Source of the DNA: Struthio camelus
Lineage: Eukaryota; Chordata; Aves; Struthioniformes; Struthionidae
Reading direction: 5' to 3'
NCBI RefSeq assembly: GCF_040807025.1
Contig: NC_090942.1
Span: 193,930,247-193,994,246 of the forward strand
DNA length: 64,000 bases
Shown here: piece after piece, positions 28,601-39,200 of the stretch
How the letters are laid out: every line of letters begins with the position of its first letter
How positions within the stretch are numbered: the first letter of the stretch is position 1
Notes under the pieces: model-generated
What the model saw: the letters and a program-made list of their open reading frames with translations, nothing else
Database searches by the model: none
What the model was told of the DNA's origin: nothing
Translations under genes and position numbers: made by a program

Positions 28601-30553
28601 AGGCATCTACAAAGAAGTAAGAAGCTACACGCTAGCAATGCTGTATTAAATCCTATTCATAAATAGTGACATTGGGTCATGGGTCAACCATTCCTGCCAA
28701 GAAAGAAAGATTTTGCACCAAGGTGATGCAGAAATACAATAAAATATGGTGCACATATAATATAAAATATCAGTTTGGACTATACATTCAAAAACATTTG
28801 GAATTTTATTAAAGTCAAACCAAATTACGATATTTTACAAACAGGCAAATGTATATCTTCAAACTTTTTAAACAAATGCTATTGCTCTTACCAAGTTAGT
28901 CAATGAATAGAGTTAAACTGGGACCTCCCCTTAAGTTTGAGCAGAAAAAGGGTCTAGGTGATTTTGTATTCTTAATATGGGTAATTTCAATTTCTTTTTC
29001 AAAAGAAAAAGAAAAAAAGAAAAAAAAGTAAAAAGAAAAAAAAAGGGTTTCTGTTTACTGCTGTTAGGAGCTCTTGCAATATTTCAGACAAAATCTTTGG
29101 CCTGTTACAGTAAATGGAAAACTTTTACTTACTTCACTGTGATCAGACTTTCATTACTATTATTTCTGGATAAGTAGTATTTCAGAGTATATTTATACCA
29201 TATAAACATCCTTTTATTTATAAAAATAAAAGCAAGTTTCTTACCTCCATTCTTAAGAAACAGTTTTGAAATATAATCCTTAAAGACTCAAAAATCAGAA
29301 GGTGAATGAAAGAAACATACCCAACTATACAAAAAAAACTTAGATGACTTTAAAGTCTTAATTTTCTATATTCAGCTCAAGATTTCTGAATGATTGGAAG
29401 TGGCAATAACATTTTACCTGCTTATATTTTTCTATGTGGTGCACATCAAATTCTAAAATTAGAAATAAGTGCTTTGTTTGTACTGGTGATGAACACAGAC
29501 AGAAACTACTCATTTTTTATTTAGCAGTCATTAATAGCATATCAGTTTTCTGGGTTTGGATCTAGAAGTTATATAACTACTTCTAGAAGTGAAGTATAAA
29601 AATTCATTCTTCTGTTATAATTTTTGCCTAATACATCTAGAAATTCAATAGTGTGGCTTAGAATATCAAAAGACCTGTCAAAAGTATTTAAACACTCATT
29701 TTCTATCAAAATCATGGGAAGTTTAATTGCCTGTCTTTCTGGAACTAGATACCTGTGCTAGTCACCCTAATCTTCCTTTATAGTCAATGCAAAGAAACAT
29801 GGCACTTTTATGGAACAATTCATCTCATTCTAAAGCAGAAGTCTAAAATAGGCAAGAAAAATAGCATCCTAAAAATGTGTATTTCTCTTGTTCTCTTAGA
29901 AAGGCAGTCTAGCCAAGTATCTCAGATGCTGACATCTACAGAATGGGCATTTAAAATGAGATGAGATCAATGTCAAACTGCCAATAAACATAAACAAGAA
30001 TCTGATGAGCTCCATTGTGAATTACCCACATTTGAAAATATGGCTAGGAAAAAAAGAACTGAAGAAGTTGGGAAAAATGTATTGCAAAATTGCGATTTGT
30101 TCAGTTACTTCAACAACGATAGTCTCATTGTAGTTGAATCATCTATTATAAAATTTAAATTAGGCTACTGTCATACTTTGTAAGTAGAGAGAAGTTTTGA
30201 AAAGAATTAAAATGCAGTGAAAAACAAACATGTTAATACGAAAATGCATATTTATTTTATGCTTGTAAAATCACTAATTTAGCAGTTGAAAACTACCGTC
30301 TTTGAAAAGTTTAACTCTATATAATCAACAAGCAACTGTAAAGGAGATAAAACATAACCCAAGTTCACACCCTTGTTCAACATAATATCACGATCAGGTA
30401 AATAATAACCATTGTTTCACACAGGTTTTCTTTTACCTTAGTTAAATCGATCTCTTTGATAACACATTGCTCATTATTTACTTTTCCTTTTGCCAAGAAT
30501 ACTTTGCCAAAAGATCCTTCTCCAATTTCTTTTATGATTTCATATTTATCCAT
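4628..30553 (-). CDS. NEK5: NEK5, NIMA-related serine/threonine kinase 5 (complete coding region, 22 exons)
   Basis: Coding exons in transcript order: 30437-30553, 28510-28606, 26703-26800, 24660-24743, 24483-24553, 23368-23454, 22199-22253, 20574-20774, 20405-20486, 18778-18914, 16463-16662, 15278-15344, 14817-14936, 13468-13551, 13275-13379, 11194-11274, 10343-10411, 8555-8678, 8226-8357, 6952-7089, 5304-5418, 4628-4880. The total is 2517 nt, 838 residues (human about 708). The kinase domain spans about 4-259: Gly loop GEGSFGKV (11-18), catalytic Lys33, HRD 126-128, DFG 147-149, activation loop ending in [14 protein letters not shown] is at 30551-30553, in an exon that probably begins at 30577 after ttttag. 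A coiled-coil-rich, charged middle follows (about 340-630), with family motifs such as [14 protein letters not shown] and FEINLD. The tail holds two RxxW...NIL repeats and an acidic EPRSDDDDT segment shared with NEK3. Family members act at centrosomes and cilia; the precise role here is inferred. Exon 10 has a weak polypyrimidine tract. Confidence 0.95.
6952..7089 (-). repeat. NEK5: NEK5 tail repeat exon, copy 2 (RKEW...TLLNIL)
   Basis: A 138-bp symmetric phase 1-1 exon. Residues 684-699 read [16 protein letters not shown], matching the previous exon's [16 protein letters not shown]. The following residues are acidic. It looks like a duplicated exon; see the sister copies in NEK5 (8226-8357) and NEK3. 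Confidence 0.85.
8226..8357 (-). repeat. NEK5: NEK5 tail repeat exon, copy 1 (RKHW...TLLNIL)
   Basis: A 132-bp symmetric phase 1-1 exon. Residues 638-653 read [16 protein letters not shown]. It aligns with the next NEK5 exon and with two NEK3 exons. I know no named domain for this motif. Confidence 0.85.
8679..10342 (-). other. NEK5: NEK5 intron, featureless
   Basis: This 1.7-kb AT-rich intron lies between phase-0 boundaries. No supported exon, RNA gene or clear repeat is visible. The small open frames in it are not conserved-looking. Confidence 0.6.
11275..13274 (-). other. NEK5: NEK5 intron with AT microsatellite
   Basis: A 2-kb intron. It contains the TA-rich tract near 11735-11850. Several overlapping open frames at 12514-13022 on both strands have unremarkable composition and no family resemblance, so I leave them out. 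Confidence 0.6.
11735..11850. repeat. AT-rich microsatellite
   Basis: Imperfect TA/TAT low-complexity sequence including a pure (TA)9 run at about 11809-11826. It lies in a NEK5 intron. Confidence 0.85.
13552..14816 (-). other. NEK5: NEK5 intron, featureless
   Basis: A 1.27-kb AT-rich intron between two phase-0 junctions. No coding or RNA feature found. Confidence 0.55.
16866..16915 (+). repeat. 50-bp inverted repeat, left arm
   Basis: It begins TGCAGTTACAGTAGACCAGC and ends GAGTTCCCAGAA. It matches the reverse complement of 18061-18110 at 48 of 50 positions. It sits in the NEK5 intron between the exons at 16463-16662 and 18778-18914. Weaker similarity appears to extend outward past the arm. 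Confidence 0.9.
18061..18110 (-). repeat. 50-bp inverted repeat, right arm
   Basis: Reverse-complement partner of 16866-16915, with 2 mismatches in 50. The enclosed 1145 bp has no recognisable transposase reading frame and contains no NEK5 exon. The arms may be two opposed copies of one dispersed repeat, or the inner part of a non-autonomous DNA transposon. I see no clear target-site duplication. Confidence 0.9.
18915..20404 (-). other. NEK5: NEK5 intron, featureless
   Basis: A 1.5-kb AT-rich intron. A small CAT/CAC-rich stretch lies near 19040-19065. Two adjacent copies of CTCGCCATGCCTGTA lie near 19624-19658. No exon is supported. Confidence 0.55.
20775..22198 (-). other. NEK5: NEK5 intron
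   Basis: A 1.4-kb intron with several overlapping open frames on both strands (20869-22006). None shows a known motif, and both flanking exons join in phase without them. Confidence 0.55.
22254..23367 (-). other. NEK5: NEK5 intron, featureless
   Basis: A 1.1-kb intron. Short repeats of TTGTACAC-type sequence occur near 23166-23220. No exon or RNA gene seen. Confidence 0.5.
23455..24482 (-). other. NEK5: NEK5 intron, featureless
   Basis: A 1-kb intron in the kinase-domain part of the gene. No supported exon, repeat or RNA gene. Confidence 0.5.
24744..26702 (-). other. NEK5: NEK5 intron, featureless
   Basis: A 2-kb intron, AT-rich, with a T/C-rich stretch around 25560-25760. No exon or RNA gene seen. 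Confidence 0.5.
27150..28460. repeat. Telomere-like, strand-asymmetric low-complexity tract
   Basis: This stretch of a NEK5 intron is unlike its surroundings. It begins with an exact TTAGGGTTAGGG at 27163-27174. It then runs C-rich and G-poor on the plus strand, with repeated AACCC-type words, notably ACCCAAACC and ACTAACCC around 27855-27885 and 28005-28024. It turns to GGCTTAGGGTTGGG-type sequence near 28425-28436. No single repeat unit is kept long enough to define a period. It could be an eroded satellite or a degenerate telomere-derived insertion. Confidence 0.45.
28607..30436 (-). other. NEK5: First coding intron of NEK5
   Basis: A 1.8-kb AT-rich intron. It contains the A/G-only tract at 28998-29046. 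No exon or RNA gene seen. Confidence 0.5.
28998..29046. repeat. Purine-only A/G tract
   Basis: A run made almost wholly of A and G, in units like AAAAGAAAAAG, with one interrupting T. It is simple low-complexity sequence in a NEK5 intron. Confidence 0.85.
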
Positions 30554-31169
30554 GATGTCTTTGTCTTAAAGCAGTGTCTAAAATAAAAAAGTCCCCAAAT
30601 TAGTATTGCACAGGTAGTTAGTGCTGTACCCTCAATGACACGAGTTTGTGCCACTGACACACAGGCTACCTCTCCAGACTATCATTGTTATCACAAGTAT
30701 TATGCTGTTGATGATTTGGCTCAAAATGTCATCTCCTGGAAGACTACAAATTACTGAGGACCTCAGCTTTCAGTAAGCAGCAAATTTACAAGTCTCTTGT
30801 AAAGAGAAGCTTGAAACATGGTCCTAGTATACCCTCAAAATTAAAAAAGACAAGTACTGTTTAAGATTATGAAACGATTTTGCAAAGCCTGACAATATTT
30901 CTTGAAGTTAGCAATACTGCAGACATGGTCTCTTCATGGAAAAATATAATAAGAAAGCATTTCTTGTAGATTTAACTTATCCTAATTGATTTAATGCTGG
31001 CGGCAAAAAAAACCAAAAAGGTGTCGTCAAAAACTGACCTTCTGAAAAACGCAACTAAGTGTACAGTGAAGCATTAGCGATCAGCTGGAAACCTCTGGCA
31101 CAAGCAGTAATGTCACTGTTTTATGTCACATGTATTCGCAATCTGTCCACAAGCAACCACACACTCTTT

Positions 31170-31362
31170 TACTAAGAGGGTGCCAGAGCACTGGAGCAGG
31201 TTGCCCAGAGAGGTTGTGGAGTCTCCTTCCTGGGAGATGGTCAAAACCTACTTGGACGTGATCCTGTGCAATGTGCTCTAGGTGACCCTGCTTGAGCAGG
31301 GGGGTTGGACTAGATGATCTCCAGAGGTCCCTTCCAGCCTCAACCACTCTGTGATTCTGTGA
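31170..31362 (+). mobile_element. CR1 LINE, 3' end fragment
   Basis: Matches the sauropsid CR1 3' end by eye: GAGCAGGTTGCCCAGAGAGG, then CTGCTTGAGCAGG, TTGGACTAGATGATCTCCAG, GTCCCTTCCAGCCTCAACC, and the terminal repeated TTCTGTGA octamer. It is 5'-truncated, as most CR1 copies are, and is oriented opposite to NEK5. It lies just left of the NEK5 CpG island. The minus-strand open frame across it is not a gene. Confidence 0.95.
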
Positions 31363-31439
31363 TACACAACAAAATAAAAACACGCACTCTAAAACTGTTC
31401 TTTCTTAGATGGCCTAAGTTTTAGCAAGGGAGATTTGGG

Positions 31440-32345
31440 GAAGATACTAAAATTTTGGGAGCGCTAAGGACAGGCAAGCTCTGGAGCAGACTCCCTAGGA
31501 AGCCTGCGCCGTCTCCATGACTAGAAGTTTTTCAGGACAGCTCACTGGTAAGGCGATGCTCAGGTACTCCTAACGTAGAGATCTGTAGGAGAATCAGCTC
31601 CCCGTCACCGTCATCGGTGAGAAACAGTCGCTTTGGCGACATGCTCCAGACCACCCTCATGCGGGCCTCCGCCGCAGGCTGCACCCCAAGCGTGCCTGCC
31701 GCCGGCTGCGGCGAGGGCTGGCCGCGAGGGTGGCCCACGGCCAGCGGTGACCGGCTTGGCACGCGGAAGGAGGGCCCCGGGGTGCGAGGAGCTGCGAGGC
31801 CGGGCGGCGGGAAGGACGGCGGTGTTCAGCAGCAAACCCCGGCCAACGCACCGCAGGGCAGCCCGGCGAAGGGGTAGGGGTGGCCAGCACTTCCCGCAGG
31901 ACCTACAGAAAGTCACGGCGGACTGTTTACAAGGGGCTGCTCGGGGCGGGGAAGCTGCAGAGGGGGAGGCGCGACGTGGGGTTTGGCGGGGTGCGGGCTG
32001 AGCTCGGGGGGAGGGAAGCAAGATGGCGGCGGTTTCTCGCAGCGCGGCGCCGTCGCCGTGGCGACGGGGCGCGCGAGGCGGGCGGCCGTTGTGGCGGCCT
32101 CCCTCGCCCTGCGGCGCGGCGCGGCCCCGGGGAAGCGGTACCTGCGTGGGCCCAGCCGCGTCCGGAGCCGCCGCGGCCACAGGGAGCAGCAGCCGCGGGT
32201 GGCCCGGCCTCCTCGGGAGGCGGCACGGGGGAGGCGGCACGGACGGGCAGCGGCGGGCTGCGCCCTGCTGCGGCCGGGCGGGAAGGAGCAGGGAAACCGG
32301 AGTCTCACGTCCTGCCGCTCGTGCAACACCGGAGAGGGGGCATGA
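31440..32345. promoter_or_regulatory. NEK5: CpG island, probable NEK5 promoter
   Basis: Very GC- and CpG-rich between AT-rich flanks, about 0.9-1.8 kb upstream of the first coding NEK5 exon, which itself starts with a splice acceptor. A non-coding first exon here is therefore expected. A candidate minus-strand donor, CGCAG|GTACCG, lies at 32140-32141. The island holds an RFX/X-box-like palindrome at 32052-32065 and an AAGATGGCGGC (YY1-type) motif at 32020-32030 on the plus strand. Open frames in every reading frame reflect GC content only. Confidence 0.7.
32052..32065. promoter_or_regulatory. X-box-like RFX site
   Basis: GTCGCCGTGGCGAC matches the RFX palindrome GTTGCCATGGCAAC at 11 of 14 positions, and all three differences are the T/C or A/G type. 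It lies in the NEK5 CpG island. RFX factors control many ciliary and centrosomal genes, which would suit a NEK kinase. The function is inferred. Confidence 0.45.
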
Positions 32346-33118
32346 AGTAGCTCCACGCTCAAGTCCGCGGGATTGCTAGAGTTCGTATTCGCTGTTCTCC
32401 AGGATTATTTTATAGATTTATGTCACGGTGAGACATTAGCACAGTGAAAAGAGCTTCCCGAGAATACCGCGGGAGACGCTTCTTGCACTTCCCTCTCGTG
32501 CTGCTCTCAAAAAACTTACTATTTAGTACCGAAGAGCCCCTACAAATCCCAAATCTGATGTTGCGCATGCTTTCTGCAGCATCAAACGTCTCCCGTCTTT
32601 TAAAGTAGTCTGTCTCCTTATCAGAATGACAAAATTAGTCCGTATTTATGAAAACGTTAAGCTTTCTTCCACACATGCAATGGCACCTAGAGGGATATTG
32701 CCATGGAAGTAATTAAGGCAAAAGCACAGCCTCAGGTATTTTCAGAGGATTAGTAACTGCATGCACTAAGCCTCAAATATTTAGCATAGAGAAATATTTT
32801 CAATGAATATGCCCTTCGGAAAAGCTCAGTTATTCCTAGTATATAATATTTCAATGTGTAGTCACGAAGAAAAACTTTAAACGTTCTCACAGTGCTACAC
32901 CATTTCTTGAATTCGACAGCGGGCCAATTTAAACAGTGCTGTTAGCACTAATGCTTTTGGCTGAGCTACAAAGCTGTTATCAACTCCAATTGCATTTGTT
33001 ACCTAGATTTGTTTATTTATTTGCATCCATTCTAGCTGGAAATTTTATTATGCATTTTTCCCTCTCTGGTATAGGATACACAAAATATGCACACTGAGAA
33101 TTAATTGATTGAGATCCT
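32346..33118. other. NEK5-NEK3 intergenic spacer
   Basis: AT-rich sequence between the NEK5 CpG island and the NEK3 3' end. No gene or repeat recognised. NEK3 and NEK5 are transcribed in the same direction, NEK3 upstream. Confidence 0.6.
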
Positions 33119-33124
33119 TTTATT
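33119..33124 (-). terminator. NEK3: NEK3 polyadenylation signal
   Basis: TTTATT on the plus strand reads AATAAA on the NEK3 strand, about 80 bases past the NEK3 stop codon. This implies a short 3' UTR of roughly 100 nt. Confidence 0.7.
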
Positions 33125-33205
33125 AATAAGTACAACAAATCCTGATTTCAATTACAAATATCAGCAAGTATAACTTCTCCAGTTACTGTAGAGAACTTCA
33201 AGCTT

Positions 33206-36200
33206 TCAGTTACCGTGTTTCAATATCATTTTCAGTTCTGACACCCAATCTGGGTCATCTTCCTCATCAAAGTCCCTAAAAATAGATTTCAAAATGTTAT
33301 TTTGCAAAGCAAAATCATACAACTTTATAAATCTTTATTTACTTTATTTTTTCCAACATTACTCCACAAATAGGAGAAATTATGTTAAAATATCGACACA
33401 AGAGATTTATTCCCTACATCATTCTGACTGGGTTGAACCAGTAGGGGTTCTCTTTTGAATTTACCCAAACTAAGTTTTATCAAAAGCAAAGACAAATGCA
33501 TATCTTAAGATGCCAGGTATATGTTGACAACAATGGCTTGCAGTTGAATTGCAATAATGCATGCCTAAGACTTTCACCTCCAAGAATCATGGAAATAAAG
33601 AAGAATGACATATGCCAAGATTCCAACAACCCCTCCAAAACATATACACATCTATAAAATAAAATATTTATCTTCAGAATGTGTTGTGGTATACTTGCCT
33701 TTTTTAAAGACATGACAAATGAGTGACTAACATGAAGCAAACACAAGACAGAAGTTAAAAAGTTTGTACAAATATAAGTCAGTAGAAAAGCAATTTTATT
33801 GCCCTAAGCATGAAAAAGTAGGAAGAAGTGTGCAAACAGAAGGCTTGCACTCTCTTGTGGATCTAATCTCATGCCTTCATTTTTGCAAGGTCACCAGCAA
33901 AAATAATGTGCTTATAGAAAGCGACCTGTTTAATCTTGACATCATTAATAACTATAAATACTGTAAAGAAGGTAAGTGCTGCTAAATTTTAACATCATTA
34001 GGTTAAAAAAGGATAGATTTAGATGCTGAGAAAAATACTGTTTTCAGAGGAATCTGGGGGGAAAAAATCACTTTAAGGAACCAAATTAAACACACACACA
34101 CAAAAAACGGATGCCATTTGGACATACGTGTCATCTTCATCACTCCTAGGCTCAAGGCTCTCCAAATCTGTGATAATAGCTTCATGTTCACCATCTACTT
34201 CATCAGATGCCTCAGTTCCATCAGAAAGTGGCCCTTTTAATATATTTTCAGACGCTTTGAAAGTATTAAAAATGAAAAATCAACAAAAATAGATTAAAAA
34301 TATAAATACAATATAGTCTTTCTAACTTGTCTACAGTTTTTAGCAGATTCTAGTACAAGTTGTTGCTTAAATGAAGAGATAAACTAATAAAGCAACTGAA
34401 GTGCCGACTGCTATCTATGACTGTGGCGATGCATATTTATAGTGTACAGCTTGAGCTAAATAAAGCAGTTCTAACAGAAGAAATTATCTTCTGCCGTACT
34501 TTTGTACCATCCTGCCTTCAAGAAAGGGCACTACCGACTTAGTCAAAGTAGATTTGCTAGATGCATCTGATGGAGCTGCATCCTATTTATTGCATCTCCC
34601 TCACACATGCACCATGACACTTTGCAGGGTGGAGACTGCATGGCTCTGCAACCTCTGGATTTACGGCACAGCCTCATTTAGGTATTGAGCTGTAAGTGAA
34701 AGTCCTTCATAAAAAGATGTAGTGAAGATGCACAATTACTCATAAACTCTCACTTTGGTCTTTAGTAAAGCCACATTTCATGTGGTAAAAATTAAAATAA
34801 AATCAGTCTGTTGTTACATGAAAGCAAACGCACAATTTCTCTATATAAAGGAGCTATGTAAAAAAATTCTGTATTAATGAACTGGTTTGCAGAGAAGTTT
34901 GCCTGAAAACTTCCAGGATTTACCTGGTTTATAAATCGTGTATGTTTTAAATGCTAAGCTGACATCTGCATTACTGAGAATGTTCATCAGGGTCTGAGGA
35001 GTTTCCTTGTTCCACCGCTTACGTGGCTTATTTTCGCTGTAGTTTGTAACGCAGCCACCTGGGTATAAAATCATTAATAAATACTACTTAGATAAAATGA
35101 CATTAAGAGCATAGATTACAAAGACGCCATTTAAGAGAAAAATACAGCAAGAGTCTAACTGTTTCTGTAGCAGTGCTGCCCTCTGTCAACATACCGAGGT
35201 TTACAAGTATCAGTATTTTAAAGAAAGAAGAACACAGAAGGCAGCAACGGAGCCTTCTCTTGTCAGGGAGCCAGCAGAAACCAGAACCTAGTGTTAGGAC
35301 TCAAGAGTCTCTGCATGCTTAAGCAGCGCCTCTACCCATCTCACAAAATGGAGCCTACGGCCATTTCTACGCCTGTTAACAGGAGAACATCTAAATACAT
35401 GCATTTTTCTACATATTATTATTATGTAACATTCCCGCCACAGCTTGGGAATGTTTTGATTACTCTTATCTTGATTACTTACTTCAGCAACATGTATTCA
35501 CGTATTATTGGAATGTTACTTAGAATACATACCCATAACCACAATAAATAATTATAACAATCACATACAGTGTGGGACATTTTAAAATCAACACATTTTT
35601 CAAAAGAAACCCCACATTAAGTCCTCTTGGTAAAAGCAGGTGACACAGAAGAAGGAAGAGTCTGTCTCGCATTTGAGCTACGTCATTAATAGTTCTTTTC
35701 TCTGGCATTATCTGTGTGTTAACTAATAGCAGAAGTAAAGGTGCCAATGTCACACGCTCCCAATAGCATGCTGTCTGAAAGATAGGCAGCTGCATTTTGT
35801 ATCAAATGAACCTTGTACAATATCCTCAGTATTACCTCAATGAATAGCATGTTAAGGCGGGGTTGGCAGCACAATTTCTTAGTAATGATGATAATTGTAG
35901 GGCCGCTATTGCTAACTAGGCAGCTTTCATCACTCTTTGCAATCCTCCTGCCACACATTTGAGACTTTAACAATTTCTTAGAGGTCCTGCATCTTTTATG
36001 TTTAGCACTGTGGACTTTGAGCGTTTACCAACAGAAATTTTTAAAATCATTTTTACATCTTTTAAAAAATATGCTGTGTAAAATTCTGCCTGCTTCATAG
36101 TACTTGAATTAAAAATGTGTGAAAAGACATTGAACTGGATCTTACTTTTAACCTCTTCAGATGTAAAACTGGAAGAAAGCAAGGATGCGTTTTCCAGGAC

Positions 36201-39200
36201 ATCCACTATGGTATTGGATATCCTTTTCTCCCATTGCCTCCTGTGAGGATGTGACAAATCAGAACTTCCTGGGAGAACTTCAGAAGCTTCTGCAGTAACA
36301 GCCACAAAAAAAAGAAGGATGATAAAGAGGATCTAACTCATTTTTCTGTCCTTGCAAAACAGTACTAGGTACAAGGCACTTCACTAACAGTGATATTTAA
36401 TTCTATCAGTCCAAGTCTGAACTTGGTGAAACGTTGTAAAATGACCCCATGCGTTAACTCTAAATCAAATATTTTCAAATAATGCTTTTAATACTTCAGA
36501 CAATTTTTTCTTTAATCTCGGATGAGAAATAAATCTATAATTCCAGACACACAGTGGCATGTTCTTCGGTTGATTTAGACTTGTACGTTCTACCTGTTTA
36601 TGTTAAAATGTGGCTGGATCAATGGCATTGACACATTACTACGTGGACGTAAATTCATAAGCCTTAAAACTGCAAAACTTACCCTCCTCATCAGATTTCC
36701 TTTGCTCCTGTGTGTTTTTGCTCAAATCCTTGGCAATATTTTCCTGTCGCAAGGGGCTACTTTTCCTACTTTGTTCTTTACTTTGCTTTAAAAGAATCAA
36801 GACCGTATCACTCATTAACTTTATTGTCCAAAAAATAAAACAGTAATATTCACATGGCATTCGTTATTTTAGTTTTGCTGCAAATTGGCTGGCCTGAGGA
36901 TCTGAAAACTAAACTGCTGACACCATGAAGGCAATTGCAAATGCACTATATCTATTACACTATATTTCACCCTGCATGTCCATTTTTGACAGACAATCTC
37001 AGTTTTCAAAGCTAAGCACAAATATAGTTACTTGACGCAATTTCTGGGCTTATTTTTTTATATTTAAAAATAGTAGCAATATAAAGATAAATGAGTCACA
37101 TTCCCAGAGAAAACAAGATGCACCCAAATATCAAGCTTCTTGGATTGACAGGTCTATTAAAAGAGAAAAAATGAGCCCTACTGGCAACATGCTTTGAAAG
37201 ATACGGTCAATATGGCTGAGACAGGCTGTGCTGTAATTTACCCAAAAGTGATTTCTTCGTCACTTGTGACTTAATTCTCCTCAGCTGAAATCTCACATGG
37301 GCACTAAACCCTAGTGAGAATTATGTCCAGGCTGGACTGGTTCTATAGCAGCCTGTTCAAAATGTGTCCCTAAAGCAAAGAAAATGCATAATTTCAGGCA
37401 GTATCCCAAAGTTCAGAAAAGCAGGAGAGCTTTTTTTCTGCCAAGGCTATAATGAAATCCACTTTGGAACTGAACTAAATGTGGGAAACATCAGCTCATA
37501 ACACATCAACATGTTACTTAGGTGTGAAATTTAAACTGCAGAGGAAAACACTGAAACTTGAACACAGATGACACCTGACCTAGTAGGCCGATCCATGGCT
37601 TAACAAATACAAACAGTTTTCAAAATGATTTTTCTATAATACAGAACTTTCTAACTCGCTAAAAATATAAGTATTGTATTTTTATTTGAATACTTACTCT
37701 ATTTTTTTTCTCATTATTTGACCTTCCACCAGCTGTAACATTACCTGGTACATTAAGGGACAGAGTCAAGAGTTAAATTAACGCCTTTGGCAAACATCTA
37801 TGATGAAGCTGTATTCCAGAATTATGACAGTAATGTCATTGAATCAGACAATGAAAGAAAATTATGTGAAAGCTTTTTCACACTTCTGTCAACATATTTC
37901 GTCCTTAATAGGGGATCCCTCTACTATTCAGTTCACCTGAACCCTTCCACAATAGGATAGGACCTCCCTGTGCTACACAGGTGTACAGATTTGGATGCAG
38001 TTAAATTTATGCAAAGGAAAAAAATCCAACACCCTCTTTAAAAATCAAATAATAGTGAAAATAATTTGCTTCGCTATATTCTGCGAAAGAAAGCACTGTC
38101 ATGTTTAAAATGGATGCAACACTAGAAGTTTCCTCTTTTTAGAATTGGAAAGTTTATTTCTAACACAAATCTAAGAATTAGACTTTCAGTGTAGTTCAGC
38201 TCTGCCCCATATTTCTGACAAGAGGAAGCTGATAACATATAGCACTCAGTTATGCCCACTTCAAAAGCCTCCTATTGGAATATAATTCACACTTCAAGCA
38301 TTTTCCATAAAAGTTCAGTGATATTAGATTTTGAATTAACTAAAAGTCTATTTGAACATGTAAAATTGATGGTCTATAACTGTATTTTAGATCTTACAAT
38401 TATTAGTCATTTTGTCCTTCCTTAGCAGTACATAAAAAAAAAAAGTTTGTTGAGTTACCTTTCGGTCTTGCTGCACTGCCTTCATGTTTCTTGGTTTCCT
38501 TTAATGCCTGTTCAGATTCAGCTGTCATCTGGAATGTGTACAAAGAGATGCTAGTACTGCACTGTTTTAATCCTTCCCAACCTATTATGTATGCTATTTG
38601 TTAAAAATAAACTTAATATGTAAAGTACTGTTACAACTATCTATCTAACAGTATCTATCTAATCTTAGCAGTATCATGTCAATACTCAACTTTTTAGAAG
38701 GGTATATTTTAAAAAGAAAACTCACTTTCCTGCAAAGTCTACAAATGTATTTATGGCTTTTTGAGTAGGACCTATAGAGCACTACATTTCATACTGTTTT
38801 ACACTGACAACCCGACCACAAAGGAAACAGAATTAGTAGCTAAAATGTAGATAGCATTTCTTAAGTCTAAAGACAAAGAATTTACTATACCTCAGAAGGC
38901 AGACAATTTTTCATAAGTTTAGTTAAACAACCTCTTGCAAGAATTGTAGTGGCTGATGGACGGTTCTTGGGATTTCTCTTAAACATCTGTTTTATTAAGT
39001 AATGAAGCTCATAGGAGTAATGAGATGGTAGCGGATCGTAGGACCCTTTGCATATTTTAAGGATGAGATGTTTCCAGCTATTGGCTTGAAACTGCATTAA
39101 AAAAAAAAAAGAACATTAGAACACAGAGTTTAAGTGTAAGATAAAAAGAAGCTGACATAATTTAAGAACAACTTTAACATTTATTATATAAAAATGCATG

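Noticed and set aside
31126-31383. Minus-strand open frame at the NEK5 5' side
   Set aside because: It is the reverse complement of the CR1 3' end.
31611-32379. Long overlapping open frames (up to 209 codons) on both strands at 31.6-32.4 kb
   Set aside because: They lie in a CpG island, are open in nearly all frames, and are made of Ala, Arg, Gly and Pro. GC content explains them.
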